A program made the translations under genes and the position numbers. A DNA stretch of 64,000 nucleotides, taken from Gracilariopsis chorda. Its lineage: Eukaryota; Rhodophyta; Florideophyceae; Gracilariales; Gracilariaceae. The stretch lies in NCBI GenBank assembly GCA_003194525.1, contig NBIV01000011.1, positions 124,001 through 188,000 of the forward strand, read 5' to 3'. Positions 1-11,137 of this stretch are shown here, one piece after another. Numbering within the stretch: position 1 is the first letter of the stretch; every line of letters begins with the position of its first letter. The notes under the pieces are model-generated. The model did no database searches and was not told where the DNA came from. It worked only from the letters and a program-made list of their open reading frames with translations.

Positions 1-58
1 TTATCTCATGGAAGCTGTGCTTTCATTCACGCTTCCTAACTTCACGCCCGGAAGGGTC

Positions 59-1078
59 ATGGCGGCTTTTCTCCAACCGCAACCTGTGCCTGGTCTGTAC
101 CGACATTCCTTTCGACAACACAATCTTTGTCGTCGAAGGCTAGTACGATTCTCCAGTTCAAGGACATTAAATCTGAACGTTCGAATGCTGTCCGACACTC
201 CAGGGCAGCAAGGGCAGGGTGGAGAAAACGCACAATCCAATCAACCCAATGCTTACGTCACCCCCGAGGTAGCGCAGCAGGCAATGATAGATGCGATTGC
301 CTTGGCTGGAGATGACGTCCAGAGAGTCGCTGAGCTGTGCGCAATTGGGTTTGTCGAGGCATTAACGCAGTGCTACAAGGTTAGTGATGCTCCCGCAGTA
401 TTCGTTGTTTGCGGGCCAGGCCTTACGGGACTCATTGGAGTTTACACAGCTATAAAACTCAAGGAGAAGGGCTATGATCCAGCCGTGCACTTCAGCCATC
501 CATCCAAGTATGTGGACAAGTCATCGATACGCAAAAAGTATGATATTCCGGTATACGAATTTGTTCCCACTACTCTTGAATTCTACTTTCAGGTGATCGT
601 AGATGCCTTGCTTGGGGTAGGATTCGACGGTGGAGACATTCATGCTCCGTATTGGCAAGTATTTGAGATGCTGATATCCACTCGAAGGCCAATTGCGAGC
701 ATCGACGTACCCTCAGGATGGGACCTTACCACTGGACCTCGTCCTATTGATCGCACAGCAGCCACGTTTATCAAGCCAGAACTTCTCGTTTCCCTCGGCG
801 CTCCGAAACTGTGCTCTAAGATGTTCGCTGGAGCTTTCCACTTCGTTGCTGGACTTCATCTCCCGCAGTCATATTTTGAGGAAAAAGGCATCTCCGTTCC
901 TGTGTTTCCGGGCGACTCCCACACCGTTTTGCTCTCAAGCAGCCCTTTTCAGTTTACGGAGAATGGAGAAGCTTATGGAAAACCAGGTCAATTCAATGCT
1001 ACTCTATATACAAAGAATCCGAGGCGGCAATGGGTAGACATCGATGATGATATGGATCTGTGGGATGAACTAGATTAG
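59..1078 (+). CDS. NAXE: NAD(P)H-hydrate epimerase (YjeF_N domain), probably plastid-targeted
   Basis: The protein would interconvert the R and S forms of damaged, hydrated NAD(P)H so that the hydrate dehydratase can repair them. The YjeF N-terminal Rossmann-like domain covers about residues 60-290 of 339. It shows the glycine-rich GPGLTGLIGV nucleotide loop, the VDALLGVGFDG segment and SIDVPSGWDLTTG, which are typical of the family. The first ATG in the window is at 8, with no stop before it. I prefer the ATG at 59, because the protein then begins MAAFLQP, followed by an Arg/Ser-rich stretch like the other plastid leaders here. The acidic C-terminal tail (DIDDDMDLWDELD) is not part of the core domain. 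No pyridoxamine-oxidase domain is attached, unlike the plant fusion protein. The gene ends 35 bp from the convergent protease gene. Confidence 0.85.
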   Translation: MAAFLQPQPVPGLYRHSFRQHNLCRRRLVRFSSSRTLNLNVRMLSDTPGQQGQGGENAQSNQPNAYVTPEVAQQAMIDAIALAGDDVQRVAELCAIGFVEALTQCYKVSDAPAVFVVCGPGLTGLIGVYTAIKLKEKGYDPAVHFSHPSKYVDKSSIRKKYDIPVYEFVPTTLEFYFQVIVDALLGVGFDGGDIHAPYWQVFEMLISTRRPIASIDVPSGWDLTTGPRPIDRTAATFIKPELLVSLGAPKLCSKMFAGAFHFVAGLHLPQSYFEEKGISVPVFPGDSHTVLLSSSPFQFTENGEAYGKPGQFNATLYTKNPRRQWVDIDDDMDLWDELD

Positions 1079-1112
1079 CAGAGTTGATGATGGAGTCATG
1101 TCTCAGTTGGGT

Positions 1113-2090
1113 TTAAGTCTCATTGGACTTTCTCAGGAAGGCTCGCCAGATCAAGTAATCTCCTACGGCATGGGTTACGGCGGAAGCCGTGACCTTTCCA
1201 GTAATCCGCCACGCCAGACCACAAAAGATACCACACGAAGCTGTCACAACTGCATATCGGATGTTAGGAGCGCTGAAGCCTTGCTTCGGCTTGCGAAGGT
1301 GTGCTACTCCATACGCCACCGACGCCACTATGAGTGCGATAAGCGAATCTTGACCAAGTCGCTGTTCCAACATATTCTGTATCACGCCGCGGAAAAGTAG
1401 CTCTTCTGCAAGGCCGCTCATGTACATACCGAGCAAGGTAAGTACTTCGCGTTCGGGCTTCAAGCGACTCGGACGTGTGAAGCGTGCAAACCGAATCACT
1501 GTCGCTGTTACCATACCCACAAATGCATGTACCATTGCACAGACCAGTGCCACGAGTATATCCGGAATGGAAACTTTGAAAGTATAGCCCAGATCACGGG
1601 CATTCGGTATCGTGGAGAACGGGCGGAGCACTGAAAAGATGTTGACAATGTTTAGCGCTGCGGTTAACAGGCCCCAGGCAGTCACTTTTCCGGTAGCCGA
1701 TAGTTCCTCGGAGAGTAGTTTTAGCTCCAACGGGAGCCAAATAATTAGAACAGTAACCAAGTCTGCTATTTCGGACGACAAGGAAGTTATGTCCGCATGT
1801 TGCATCAGCTGAATAAAAGAGGGAACCAGGCCGTAGGCCATGTAACAAATCAAGTTGAGAACGGCACCCGGTCGACGCTCAAGGACTTTAGGGGTTCCCG
1901 CGATCGTCACAGGCACGATGACAAGAAACGCAGTCCACGCCGCTGCCCAACCTCGGCTGAACTCACTCAAAAAAGTGCTCGATGAATATGCCAAGAAAAG
2001 AAGCGTCCATATCATAGCCGCAGTGGCTTCCATCGCATGTCCTCTTCCGCCAGTTTCTGGTATCTTAGGGAACTCGTCGGCATCGTCCAT
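1113..2090 (-). CDS. CPBP-family intramembrane metalloprotease
   Basis: This is a 325-residue polytopic membrane protein with about seven or eight hydrophobic segments. The C-terminal half has the three CPBP/Abi motifs: AEELLFRG with Glu229, Glu230 and Arg234, AYGVAH with His264, and HAVGD with His307 and Asp311. Members of the family are CAAX-type prenyl endopeptidases or organelle proteases, and the glutamates and histidines place the catalytic site inside the membrane. The sequence does not say which target is cut. The N terminus (MDDADEFPKIPETGG) is acidic and does not look like a transit peptide, so the location is open. The start is the first ATG of the frame. The gene lies tail to tail with NAXE and head to head with the proteasome gene. 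Confidence 0.8.
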   Translation of the reverse strand: MDDADEFPKIPETGGRGHAMEATAAMIWTLLFLAYSSSTFLSEFSRGWAAAWTAFLVIVPVTIAGTPKVLERRPGAVLNLICYMAYGLVPSFIQLMQHADITSLSSEIADLVTVLIIWLPLELKLLSEELSATGKVTAWGLLTAALNIVNIFSVLRPFSTIPNARDLGYTFKVSIPDILVALVCAMVHAFVGMVTATVIRFARFTRPSRLKPEREVLTLLGMYMSGLAEELLFRGVIQNMLEQRLGQDSLIALIVASVAYGVAHLRKPKQGFSAPNIRYAVVTASCGIFCGLAWRITGKVTASAVTHAVGDYLIWRAFLRKSNET

Positions 2091-2705
2091 TTTTGTTGAG
2101 AGAATTAACTTTCTTCAAGGAGAAGCGTCTGTCCCAGACAGCTGAATACTCTTAAACGTTGATCTGCACTACCGGCCTGCACCAAGACAAAGGTGACGCA
2201 AAGGAACGTGTCGAAACAGGCGTTGTTATCAGATGGGCGGGGCTGTCGACCGTCATGCTTCTATCTGATAAGCAAGCCAAGTTGAATGTATATCTTCAAT
2301 CAATCAACCAATTGAAACTGCAGCGGCAGGCTTTTGAAATCGATTTGTCGGGCAACAGGAACGGATCAGAGTTTGCATGCCAACAAGGAAGACGTGACTC
2401 CCACATGGAGCTCTTTGGCAAATACACGAATCCACGTGGCACACAAGTATATTCTTTTTCTGAGCACTCGCCATTCCAGCATCAGAAGCAGTACTGAATG
2501 GTTGAGCGGCGTATCGAGCGTCGTCTTCTTCGAGCTGTCGAAGATCTAAGCACTTGTAATTTGTTTTCAGTGCTTCTCTATCGCAGCGTGCACGAACCTT
2601 GTTTTGAACCAAGCCATTGAAGAATCGAGTACTGGTACTGATTTGCGAAAAGCTTATTAGGTCTCTGAGAGTGTGACTTACGATTGCTGGAACAACGAAA
2701 TCAGG
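2091..2705. promoter_or_regulatory. Divergent intergenic region, CPBP protease / proteasome beta1
   Basis: This 615-bp stretch separates two gene starts that point away from each other, so it should hold both promoters. I see a GTACTGGTAC repeat near 2627-2636 but no clear TATA box. The frames in it have no recognisable protein similarity. Confidence 0.5.
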
Positions 2706-3356
2706 ATGACTCCGATCCAGCCAGAATGGACAAGTACCGAGCATTCGATGGGTACTTCCATTATGGCCGTTGCATTTGACGGCGGGGTAGTCATGGGCGC
2801 GGATTCCAGGACCACCACCGGATCCTACATCGCAAATAGGGTGTCAGACAAAATTACCCCCATGCACGACAAGATTTATTGCTGCCGTTCCGGCTCAGCC
2901 GCCGATACCCAAATCATCTCCGACTACGTGCGCCACTACTTATCGATGCATGCGATTGAATTATCAGAGGAGCCGGATGTTGCGACTGCGGCAAAGATTT
3001 TCCGCACGTTCTGTTACTACAACAAGGGTCAGCTCATGGCTGGAATCATAGTGGCTGGTTACGACGACAAGAAAGGTGGCCAAGTTTTCACGATCCCTCT
3101 TGGGGGCGCCTTGGTTCAACAGCCATTTGCGATCGGAGGGTCAGGTTCCTCATATATTTACGGATTTTGTGACTCAAATTACAAGGAAGGTATGACGAAG
3201 GAAGAATGCATCACCTTCGTCAAGAACGCGCTTTCGCTTGCGATGGCCAGAGATGGCAGTTCTGGCGGGGTTATTCGGTTGGTCATTATTGATAAGAGTG
3301 GTTCTAGCAGGGAGTTCCATCCAGGGAACAAACTTCCTGAGTTTTGGCAAGGCTAA
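2706..3356 (+). CDS. PSMB6: 20S proteasome subunit beta type-6 (beta1)
   Basis: This is the beta1 subunit of the 20S core, which carries the caspase-like activity in the cytosol and nucleus. The 216-residue product starts at the ATG at 2706. The propeptide is cut between Gly16 and Thr17 (SMG/TSIMAV), so Thr17 becomes the catalytic N-terminal threonine. The following [17 protein letters not shown] with the active-site lysine, [11 protein letters not shown] and GSGSSYIYG are nearly invariant in beta1. [10 protein letters not shown] lies near the C terminus. Length and motifs match yeast Pre3 and human PSMB6. An upstream in-frame GTG gives no extra conserved sequence. The gene ends 225 bp before the convergent MTHFR stop. 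Confidence 0.95.
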   Translation: MTPIQPEWTSTEHSMGTSIMAVAFDGGVVMGADSRTTTGSYIANRVSDKITPMHDKIYCCRSGSAADTQIISDYVRHYLSMHAIELSEEPDVATAAKIFRTFCYYNKGQLMAGIIVAGYDDKKGGQVFTIPLGGALVQQPFAIGGSGSSYIYGFCDSNYKEGMTKEECITFVKNALSLAMARDGSSGGVIRLVIIDKSGSSREFHPGNKLPEFWQG

Positions 3357-3581
3357 CTTCTGCACAAAGTGTCATAAAACTGGCTTCACGTTCTGCATAT
3401 TTGTAAGCCCTGTGGAAGTTGTCCCGACTGAAAGTCCTTATTGCAAGGCTCATTGCGTTACACAAGACAAACTGCGCGACATATAGCGACGTGGTGGTTG
3501 GAGAGAATAGCCCTTGCTGTAGCGCGTCTTTCGGTTTACTTAAAAGCAAATGCATGATCAAAAAGATAATGAAGTTTTCCA

Positions 3582-5453
3582 TCAGACGGATTGCGCGAGA
3601 ACCATCTTGAAGATACCGAAAATATCACCCCCAACATAATCATTGTCCACAACGTTGACCAAATACAAGGAGTCTTTCAGCTCATTGAGGACGGCACGAG
3701 AAGGACTGCCTTCGTTGTATAAATCCGCCCATACATTGGTCCAAACATTGAAGGCCTCATTCTTCCACACAAGGAAGGAATCTGGGTCAACAATTGTCGG
3801 CTGCACAATCTCACGATCCGGGAACACACCCCACGTTACGGCACAAGTGGACTTGTGCTTTGCTGTGGTACGAAGCTTGTCACTGTTTGCCTTCGTGGCA
3901 TAAATCGTGAGGGACGGAAAATGTCCCGCAGCTTCGAATAGAGCATCCACAATTTCGGGTTTTGCGAAGAACTCTACGTATGCCTTCTGATATACGTACC
4001 CGCCAGCACTACCCCACCCTACTGTGACATCACTCGAGGGGGCCGCGTTAACACGAGGCTGAGAGTTGATCGTGAGTAAACCATTCCGATTCAGCCACAG
4101 CAAGGGTGCAGAAATAACTGAAGTTTCAGTTGCAAGCTCCTCAGTTTCCGCCCAAGGCAGTCTCTTGAGTTCACCTTTCTGGAACCGTGTGAAGACATCC
4201 GTAACATCGTCAAAGTCTTTGATATCTCCATAGCGTTTTGCAGCATCGGCCTTTCGTGTAGCGGATGCCCAACCACCCCCTCCCAACAGGTGGTAATCAG
4301 TCAAGTCACCAAATGCAGGGGATCGGTTATCACTCCAACGTCCATTCGGAAAGTCGTCCCATGTGGAAGTTCGATCCAAGTACGATTTTGGCCTATTAGC
4401 CCAGAAAATAGGTCTGACGTTTTCGTTGCGACGTTTATCTATGGTGGCCGGGCGCCACGGGAGAGAACGAATCGACTCTGTCCGTGGGATGAGATTTAGG
4501 TTATCAATAATACCCATGACGGAGTTCTCCAGGTTTAGAGTGTAGAAGTGAATACCAGGGCACAACTGGGACTTGAGAATACGTCGACACATATCTATTC
4601 CCAGGCGTATTCCAAACTCTTTCACTGCCACATCATCATCTTTGATGGGCTCCATTGCATCAAGGATGGACTGGGGCACAAAAGTGCGACAGAATCCGGT
4701 CATCCGCTTGAAACCTGTGTAGTTTTGAATGGGAAGTATACCAGGCAAGATCGGGACGGTGATACCGATGTCTCTACAGCGTCGAACGAAGGACAGGAAT
4801 GTGTCAACATCATAAAACATCTGTGTGATGATGAAGTCGGCTCCGGCGTCGACCTTCTCCTTCAAGTACTCCATTTCTTTGTCATAGGTGATTTTGCCTT
4901 CCAAGAAACCGGCAGGGTGTCCTTCTGGATAGCCTGCGACGCAGATTCCAAAGTAATCACCATAGTTTGCGCGAATGAAACGAACGAGATCTGTACCATG
5001 TTCGAACCCATCCTCACACTTGGTCCACTCCTTGCCTGCCGGTGGATCTCCACGCAGAGCGAGGATGTTGCGAATACCTCGATTCTTGGCTCCTTCCAAG
5101 CCCTCTAGCACCTTTCCGGCGGGCATGTTGGTGCACGTGAGGTGCATCATTACATCCACTCCCAAGTACTTTTGAATGTTGCCAGAAAGGTCAAGAGTGA
5201 GGTCGCTGGTGGATCCTCCCGCACCCCAGGTGACATCGCAGAAGAGAGGTTCGATGGCGGTCATGCGCTCTACGCGCTGATAGAGGTTGCAAACGCCTGT
5301 TTCGGTTTTCGGAGGGAAGTATTCGAATGAAAAGAAAGGACGATTCTCACTCTGGCGTTGACGGATCTTGTCGGCAATTTTAGGCAACTGGCGCAGATTC
5401 GGATCTGAACCTATGGAGAAGGGCTTTGCCGTTCCATTGGCTGTGACAGTCAT
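3582..5453 (-). CDS. MTHFR: Methylenetetrahydrofolate reductase
   Basis: This enzyme reduces 5,10-methylene-THF to 5-methyl-THF, the methyl donor for methionine synthesis, in the one-carbon cycle of the cytosol. The product has 623 residues and the usual eukaryotic two-domain layout. The FAD-binding catalytic barrel spans about residues 35-320 and opens with FFSFEYFPPKT, whose Glu is the catalytic acid. It continues with TWGAGGST, MHLTCTNMP, LALRGDPP and GADFIITQMFYD. A linker with RPIFWANRPKSYL leads to the C-terminal regulatory domain (about 350-610), which contains DDFPNGRWSD, LPWAETEEL and the GVFPDREIVQPTIVD region. Eukaryotic enzymes use this half for allosteric control by S-adenosylmethionine or its equivalent. 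The start is the first ATG, and no transit peptide is seen. There are no introns. Confidence 0.96.
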   Translation of the reverse strand: MTVTANGTAKPFSIGSDPNLRQLPKIADKIRQRQSENRPFFSFEYFPPKTETGVCNLYQRVERMTAIEPLFCDVTWGAGGSTSDLTLDLSGNIQKYLGVDVMMHLTCTNMPAGKVLEGLEGAKNRGIRNILALRGDPPAGKEWTKCEDGFEHGTDLVRFIRANYGDYFGICVAGYPEGHPAGFLEGKITYDKEMEYLKEKVDAGADFIITQMFYDVDTFLSFVRRCRDIGITVPILPGILPIQNYTGFKRMTGFCRTFVPQSILDAMEPIKDDDVAVKEFGIRLGIDMCRRILKSQLCPGIHFYTLNLENSVMGIIDNLNLIPRTESIRSLPWRPATIDKRRNENVRPIFWANRPKSYLDRTSTWDDFPNGRWSDNRSPAFGDLTDYHLLGGGGWASATRKADAAKRYGDIKDFDDVTDVFTRFQKGELKRLPWAETEELATETSVISAPLLWLNRNGLLTINSQPRVNAAPSSDVTVGWGSAGGYVYQKAYVEFFAKPEIVDALFEAAGHFPSLTIYATKANSDKLRTTAKHKSTCAVTWGVFPDREIVQPTIVDPDSFLVWKNEAFNVWTNVWADLYNEGSPSRAVLNELKDSLYLVNVVDNDYVGGDIFGIFKMVLAQSV

Positions 5454-6239
5454 GTTGGGGTTGAGAGGTGAGGAGTACGTTTGACGACAGGACGCTTCAA
5501 ACGAGAGTTTCGGTGGAGAGAAACAGAGCGTGAAGCTTTCGAAGGTGCAGTTGGACCAATTTGACGTATTCTGCTACGAGGAAGATGCGAGCAAACGATG
5601 AAGTGGGTTCACTGCGGAGGCAAAGATACGAAAAAGACGGCGGTTCGCTGCACGGGGGGTTGTGTGCTCACGGGGCTGCGAGAGCTGCTGTCTGTCGCGG
5701 GTGAACTTGATGCATGGCTCAAAAGTGTCAGGCTACCAACTTTGTCGCTGACACTGACAGCAGAGCCGGACGTATCTCTGTAAGCACAAGAACCCTCTCC
5801 GACATCCGTAGAAGTCGTGACTTCCCGCGTCAATTTCTGACATGTTATTTGGCGGGAAACGCTTCTACGCAAAGAAAGTGCCAGACAAAATCCAGAACGC
5901 ACCTGGTCGAGCACTTGGTAATGGCGAAGGGATCCATGGCTATTCTCTGTCCTACGGTTTCATTTGAACCCTCAAAAGAAGCGGGGCAGAAGTGTGGTTG
6001 CGAATAGATCAACAGCGCCAGCCTAGCTATTGTGTTCCCTTTAGCGTATGTCTCAGTTCCCGCGAGTTTGCACTTCGAGTTTGTCAGTTCATTTGAGAGT
6101 TCCCGATCGTCGCGTCTCAGAATTCGAGAGCAACCCAAGCTTTGATCATAGCAGCGGGAAGCATGCGAGTAATACAAAATCTTTGAAACCAAGCTCAACT
6201 TGCGTTTTGTCTCACAACGCTCTTTAGAAACGGCGTGAA
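5454..6239. promoter_or_regulatory. Divergent intergenic region, MTHFR / POLD2
   Basis: This 786-bp stretch lies between two diverging gene starts and should contain both promoters. I recognised no gene, repeat or TATA box. A GTTTGACGACAGGACGC-type leader directly precedes MTHFR. Confidence 0.45.
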
Positions 6240-7754
6240 ATGCATTCCAAAGAACAAGCAGCGCAACCGCAATCGAATGGTGAAAACGGAAACCATGCCA
6301 AAGTGCGCAAGACCATTCCCATCGACCTAGAGCCATCGAAACGCTTCGTGTTACCTTCGAAGAAGCGCTATGAACCACAATACGCACACATCTACTTTTG
6401 CCGATTAACAGCCTTACGTCCCGCTCTAGAAAGCACCGCTCGCGTCATTTTCGGCCCTCCCTCCGACAAGCTGCACCATGCGAAACGAATCGTAAATGTG
6501 TCCAGTGAGGGTGCAAACGAACGGGAAACAGTGATCATTGGCGTTGTATTTCGTCAAATGACAAAACCGAGCATTCTTGCTTTGTACGAACAAGCGAGTC
6601 ATGATCTTATCCCTGCACCGCCACCACGTGCTACTGCACCGTATCCCGGAGCGGATGATACCGTGTTTCTTGAAGATGAAAATGGAAGATGCACTCTCGA
6701 CATGTCTGGTTTCGATCAAATTCCGGATGCCTTCGTCACCGGTTTTGTAGTGGCTGTGAAGGGGAAGGAAGATCATTTGAAGGGAACTTTCAAAGTTGGC
6801 AGCTTTACGCCGGTTCTTGCGGCACCGCAACCTACGCTGAAACCGTACGAAGAAGATGCATATATTTGCATAGTGTCATCTCTTTGTCTACCGCAACCGT
6901 CGTTTGGCGTAGAGCTACTTGGGGAGTTTCTGAAGGGCAATACGTTGGAGGAAGACGAGGCATTTGCAATGAACACTGTGGCATTGGTAATAACAGGCAA
7001 TGTAATCGGACACGTGAGTGATACACCGACGCACCAACCGCTGGCGGTAGGGGAAAAGGAAAGGATTGCGTCGCCCATGGTTGATGCGGATAGGTTTTTA
7101 TCCGGAGTAGCGAGCACACTTCCGGTTTTTTACATGCCTGGAGAACATGATGCAACCAACTATCTTCTACCCCAACAAGCAGTGAACCGGTGTCTTCTGC
7201 CAAGCGCATCTCGCAACTCGAACTTTCATCGAGTGCCCAATCCGCTGTTGTGTGAAATGGCTGGAAGATCACTACTTGCTACATCAGGACAGAATGTGGA
7301 AGACTTTGCACTGTATGCAGCTGAGAGCGCGAAGGACCAACAAAACGATAATCAAATGTTGGAGCGTGATCCGGTGAACAAGGGCATGTATGAAGCGGAT
7401 GGAGAGAGGGTACTAGAGATTATGGGAAACATGTTAAAAAACCGACACATTGCCCCTACTTGTCCGGACACGTTGGGATCATACCCGTTCTACGAACGCG
7501 ACCCGTTTGTTATTGAACGAACGCCGCATATATTTGTGGTGGGCAATCAGAAGGAGTTTGGTGCGAGGAGAATACGTGTAAGCACGGAGGGTTCCCAAAG
7601 TAGCGACGAAGGAATGATTGTTGAGGGGGAAATTTGTGGAACGGTTTGCTTGGTGAGTGCGCCGAGGTTTGATAAGAGTGGACAGGCGGTGTTCGTTAAT
7701 TTGAGAAATATGGAGTGCTGTGTTCGCGAATTCGCCGTTGACATGCAGATGTGA
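6240..7754 (+). CDS. POLD2: DNA polymerase delta subunit 2 (regulatory B subunit)
   Basis: This is the second subunit of replicative DNA polymerase delta. It joins the catalytic subunit to the other accessory subunits in the nucleus. The 504-residue protein has the OB-fold part first (about 40-200, from RYEPQYAHIYFCRL to GTFKVGSFTP). The calcineurin-like phosphodiesterase fold follows and, as usual for this family, lacks catalytic metal ligands. Family signatures are LPVFYMPGEHDATNYLLPQQ, LLATSGQNVEDF, RHIAPTCPDTLGSYPFYERDPFVI and PHIFVVGNQKEFG. The length is slightly above the human protein (about 470). The start is the first ATG after several upstream stops. The gene is intronless and lies head to head with MTHFR. 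Confidence 0.93.
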   Translation: MHSKEQAAQPQSNGENGNHAKVRKTIPIDLEPSKRFVLPSKKRYEPQYAHIYFCRLTALRPALESTARVIFGPPSDKLHHAKRIVNVSSEGANERETVIIGVVFRQMTKPSILALYEQASHDLIPAPPPRATAPYPGADDTVFLEDENGRCTLDMSGFDQIPDAFVTGFVVAVKGKEDHLKGTFKVGSFTPVLAAPQPTLKPYEEDAYICIVSSLCLPQPSFGVELLGEFLKGNTLEEDEAFAMNTVALVITGNVIGHVSDTPTHQPLAVGEKERIASPMVDADRFLSGVASTLPVFYMPGEHDATNYLLPQQAVNRCLLPSASRNSNFHRVPNPLLCEMAGRSLLATSGQNVEDFALYAAESAKDQQNDNQMLERDPVNKGMYEADGERVLEIMGNMLKNRHIAPTCPDTLGSYPFYERDPFVIERTPHIFVVGNQKEFGARRIRVSTEGSQSSDEGMIVEGEICGTVCLVSAPRFDKSGQAVFVNLRNMECCVREFAVDMQM

Positions 7755-8152
7755 TAGAGCTGGGATGTGAAGATGATGATGCTGGAGACAATGATGTCGG
7801 TTGTAACGCATCAGATATATTATCCCTACCCTTGGTGCACGTACCGTTGGTAAGGGTTAGTCGCCACTGTTGGTACTGGAAGGCTGTACAGGGATAGCAC
7901 GGGTATGTACTGGTAGATAAGACGAGCTACTGCAGTGAGACAAACGGTATGGGAAGGCGTTTAGTGGTTTGTCATGTAGAGGATTAATGGCTTTAAAGAG
8001 TTTCATTTAAAGAGAAAGGTGGCCTGGTTGCACGTGTTACAAGAGTTGTGTACTGGACTGCACGGTAGTGATGTGGAGACGTGTGACGTGGTGATGGTAA
8101 GCAAAGGTTTGGCAGTTGAACGGGTGTTGCGGAAAGTTAGCAATCTACGAAG

Positions 8153-8168
8153 GGTAGCAATTGCTACC
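8153..8168. repeat. Perfect 16-bp palindrome
   Basis: GGTAGCAATTGCTACC reads the same on both strands and has no loop. It runs straight into a GTACCAAGGGTA motif that ends at 8182. Confidence 0.8.
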
Positions 8169-8836
8169 TTGTACCAAGGGTATGGGACTAAGTTTGTAAA
8201 GCATCATCATGATGACACGGCATGATGCAATGTTTGGTTGAGAGTTGGAGCACGACGCAGCTTGAGGGCAAACGATGTTGGGTGGGAGGAGGCACTCCAC
8301 AACTAAGAAGATATATATAACATTGTGACATGCGATGCACATCTCAGCTGAAGGCGGATGGGTGTCCGGTGTAGTCGATATGTACGGAGGTACAGTCTCT
8401 CTTCTCTTCCAAAGTACGAAGGTACAGTAGATATCTGAGGATGAAAATAAGGCTGGTGTAAGTGGGTACAGGTACGGCGAATAGGGGTGAGATGTTTTTG
8501 GGATGGTGGATCGGGACGCGGTTCTGGTAAACGTTTGTGGGAGGTACGAATTTCGTACTACGAAGTGGATATCGACGGGGGAGGGAAGGGAAGAGGATTG
8601 TTATCGGAGTAGCCATAATGAGATGCGAAATGACAGCAAAAGGTGCAAGCGATGTGCGAGTATGAGCTGTATTGACGAACGAGTGCGGATTACGGAGCAC
8701 GAGAAGGGGCGAAAAATTGGTCCCGAGCCGTAGGCGAGGTACCAACTATCCTTTAGAATGACCCATAACTGCGCGAGTTTTTCGATACTGTATAAGGTGT
8801 TTATCAAACGCAGCATGGACCATCGGGCGCAGCTTA

Positions 8837-8966
8837 GATACAGCAAAAACTCACATGTGAGCTTTGCTATATCACGATTTTGGAAAAGTTGGTCGTACAG
8901 TGTGCGGAAAATTGCGTCGTGAAGCTGGTGGATATTGCAAAGTGACGTGTGAGTTTTGCTATATCA
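8837..8966. repeat. Imperfect inverted repeat with a third copy of one arm
   Basis: A 39-bp near-palindrome (8837-8875) is centred on ACTCACATGTGAG. Its right arm TGTGAGCTTTGCTATATCA (8856-8874) recurs with one change at 8948-8966, 92 bp further on. The function is unknown. It could be a protein-binding site or the edge of an old repeat. Confidence 0.6.
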
Positions 8967-9667
8967 GGCTCTATCAGTGCGCAAAGGGTTTTTGTTGAAT
9001 AAGGCTTTTGGTGCGCTGTGCAGGCGCCCCGATCCATATGCGCATTGATGCAGTTTGATAAGGACTGATGCGGAGCGTGCATACGTAGAGCTACAGTTGC
9101 ACTGCATCGCACACGGCGATGTCTCATGCTCGCATATGTTATGCGGTTATGATAGCACAGGACACGCCGACAGACGGTGACAGGTGGTGGTGGCGGTGGG
9201 GTGCAGGTGGGGGGATGAGAGACAACGAGGGCCGAGGGCGCTTTTTCATGAGACATGCGCGGTAAACGTTACAGAGCGCGCGACACGGTGATGTTTAATA
9301 AAGAGAGAGGGCGCAAAGACTCGCGCGACTGTAAAACAGAGCGCTCAACTGCGCGCTCAACGGGGAGGGGCTCAACATGGGCGCTCAAACAAAAGCGTCC
9401 GCCAGCTGGGGCGCGCACCGCCTCCCCCTCCGCGCATGGACGTACATTGCACGGCGTGGGGCAACGTAGGCGAACCCTATCGCCATACATGGGTGCTTTT
9501 CGGCAAGCAACGGTTTAGGTCTGCTGTGCGAGATTAAAGCGGCGGCGGTTTTGTTGATTCGCTTGTATGAATTTCCGTGAACGGGGCTTGGGCACAGGCG
9601 CGCTCATATGACGGCATGTGCCGTTACGCGCAAAAATACCACAGCTAATGCATTCGCATTCGAGTTG

Positions 9668-9697
9668 GGCGAGGCGAGGCGAGGCGAGGCGAGGCGA
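9668..9697. repeat. (GGCGA)6 microsatellite
   Basis: Six exact tandem copies of the pentamer GGCGA lie in the gene-free stretch. Confidence 0.95.
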
Positions 9698-10930
9698 GTC
9701 AATGTCAATGAAAATAATGATTGGGTTATGGTCGCTGTAAAGCGCGCGACTGTATCACAACCCCAAAACGCAGGCGGCGGCGCCCAATGATGGACCGAGT
9801 TGCCGTCGGCAGTGGCGTCCCCCCCTCTCGAAACGCTTTGATGCAGTTGGGCGGCGGGAGGCGGAGACAGTGGCGAGGGTTTCTTACAGTTTTTGGCACG
9901 TGGGGAGGGGGGCTGAGCAGTTTGCTGCGCTAAAAGGGTGCACGAAACGGCCGTGACGACTCAATTCGTCACGCTTTTAATCGCTGCGCGGCGCGCAATC
10001 TGCGGAAAGTCGAACACGCCCTATCGCAGCGAAGCAGTGAGCCATATCTGCGCGCTCCCAAGCTTATGTCTCTGCGTGCAAGTGGTAATCGATATGGGTC
10101 CTTTCGTTGCGATATCATGTTTTTGTTCATTTCCCAAGCATTCATGCCTTGCGTTTGATTGGCTACACGTCGGACCACAGTGCGATAAACGCGTTATGTC
10201 GAAGAACTCGTGCAGTTACGGGTCACTCAAGCCCAAAATTCTAACGCCGGCATCCGCTCGGGACCAGTTTTGCCCCATGTCGTGCGCCGCAATCTTCGCT
10301 CGTTGGCCAATATAAGTGCTACACCAGTTCGAGTGGAATGGTGGCTGCGCGTGCACGGCGCACTGATAAATACGCGCCCCTGTTTGCATATCATGGCATG
10401 TTGGGCGCACGTGTTTTGCACGCGCACTCACGTAGCACACGTGGTACACCGTGGTACACCCCTCCGACATGGCGGCGGATCGCACACGCATCTGTATCAT
10501 ATGCCGTCGTTTCAGCGCATGAGCAGTCGTGCGCGTCCATATTATTACGCCGCCCCCGCGTGACACACCCCACCCCTCAACGCGCTCCAACTTCATTGCT
10601 ACAAGCAAATCTGCCATGCTTTGAGTTGCACACCGCCAAGTTAAACCCTCCACCAACCCGCCGCCTAGCCACTCGCCAACCTCAAGCACACGCAATAGCG
10701 GTCTTCGTTGGGACATTGCGCGTCACACATAACCATGAAAACAGCTAACAAATCGTCGTCGTCTGTCGGCCCTTATGACAAGCACAACTCACTAAATTGA
10801 ACCGCCCCCCGTTCAACAAGCAGCGTCACAGTCTCACAATGCACACTCGTTTGCGCTCGTACGGCGTGCACTGCGCAATCTAATCAGCAACACTGACTGT
10901 CATGTAAAGGCAAGTTACGGCAGCCTCTGC

Positions 10931-10949
10931 TGTTGTTGTTGTTGTTGTG
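10931..10949. repeat. TTG trinucleotide microsatellite
   Basis: About six TGT/TTG units in non-coding DNA. Confidence 0.9.
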
Positions 10950-11109
10950 CAAGCTCATAAAATTGTAACGCTCCCAATCAACCACCCCCGCCCGTCGGCG
11001 CTCATTTAGGGTTCACTTTTATAACTGTCTGCCATGCTTACGAACCAATCGCGACACCGTGCGCAGCCGTCCGTCTCACACAACAGTCATAACCGCCACA
11101 ATTAAAACA

Positions 11110-11137
11110 AAGAGAGAGAGAGAGCGAGCGAGAGAGA
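11110..11137. repeat. GA-rich microsatellite
   Basis: A run of AG dinucleotides with a few C interruptions (AGAGCGAGCGAGAG). Confidence 0.9.

Noticed and set aside
2706-3356. Apparent loss of the catalytic threonine in proteasome beta1 (SMGTSIM instead of STGTTIM).
   Set aside because: The catalytic Thr is the one after the Gly (G/TSIMAV), as in yeast Pre3 (SLGTSIM). It is present.
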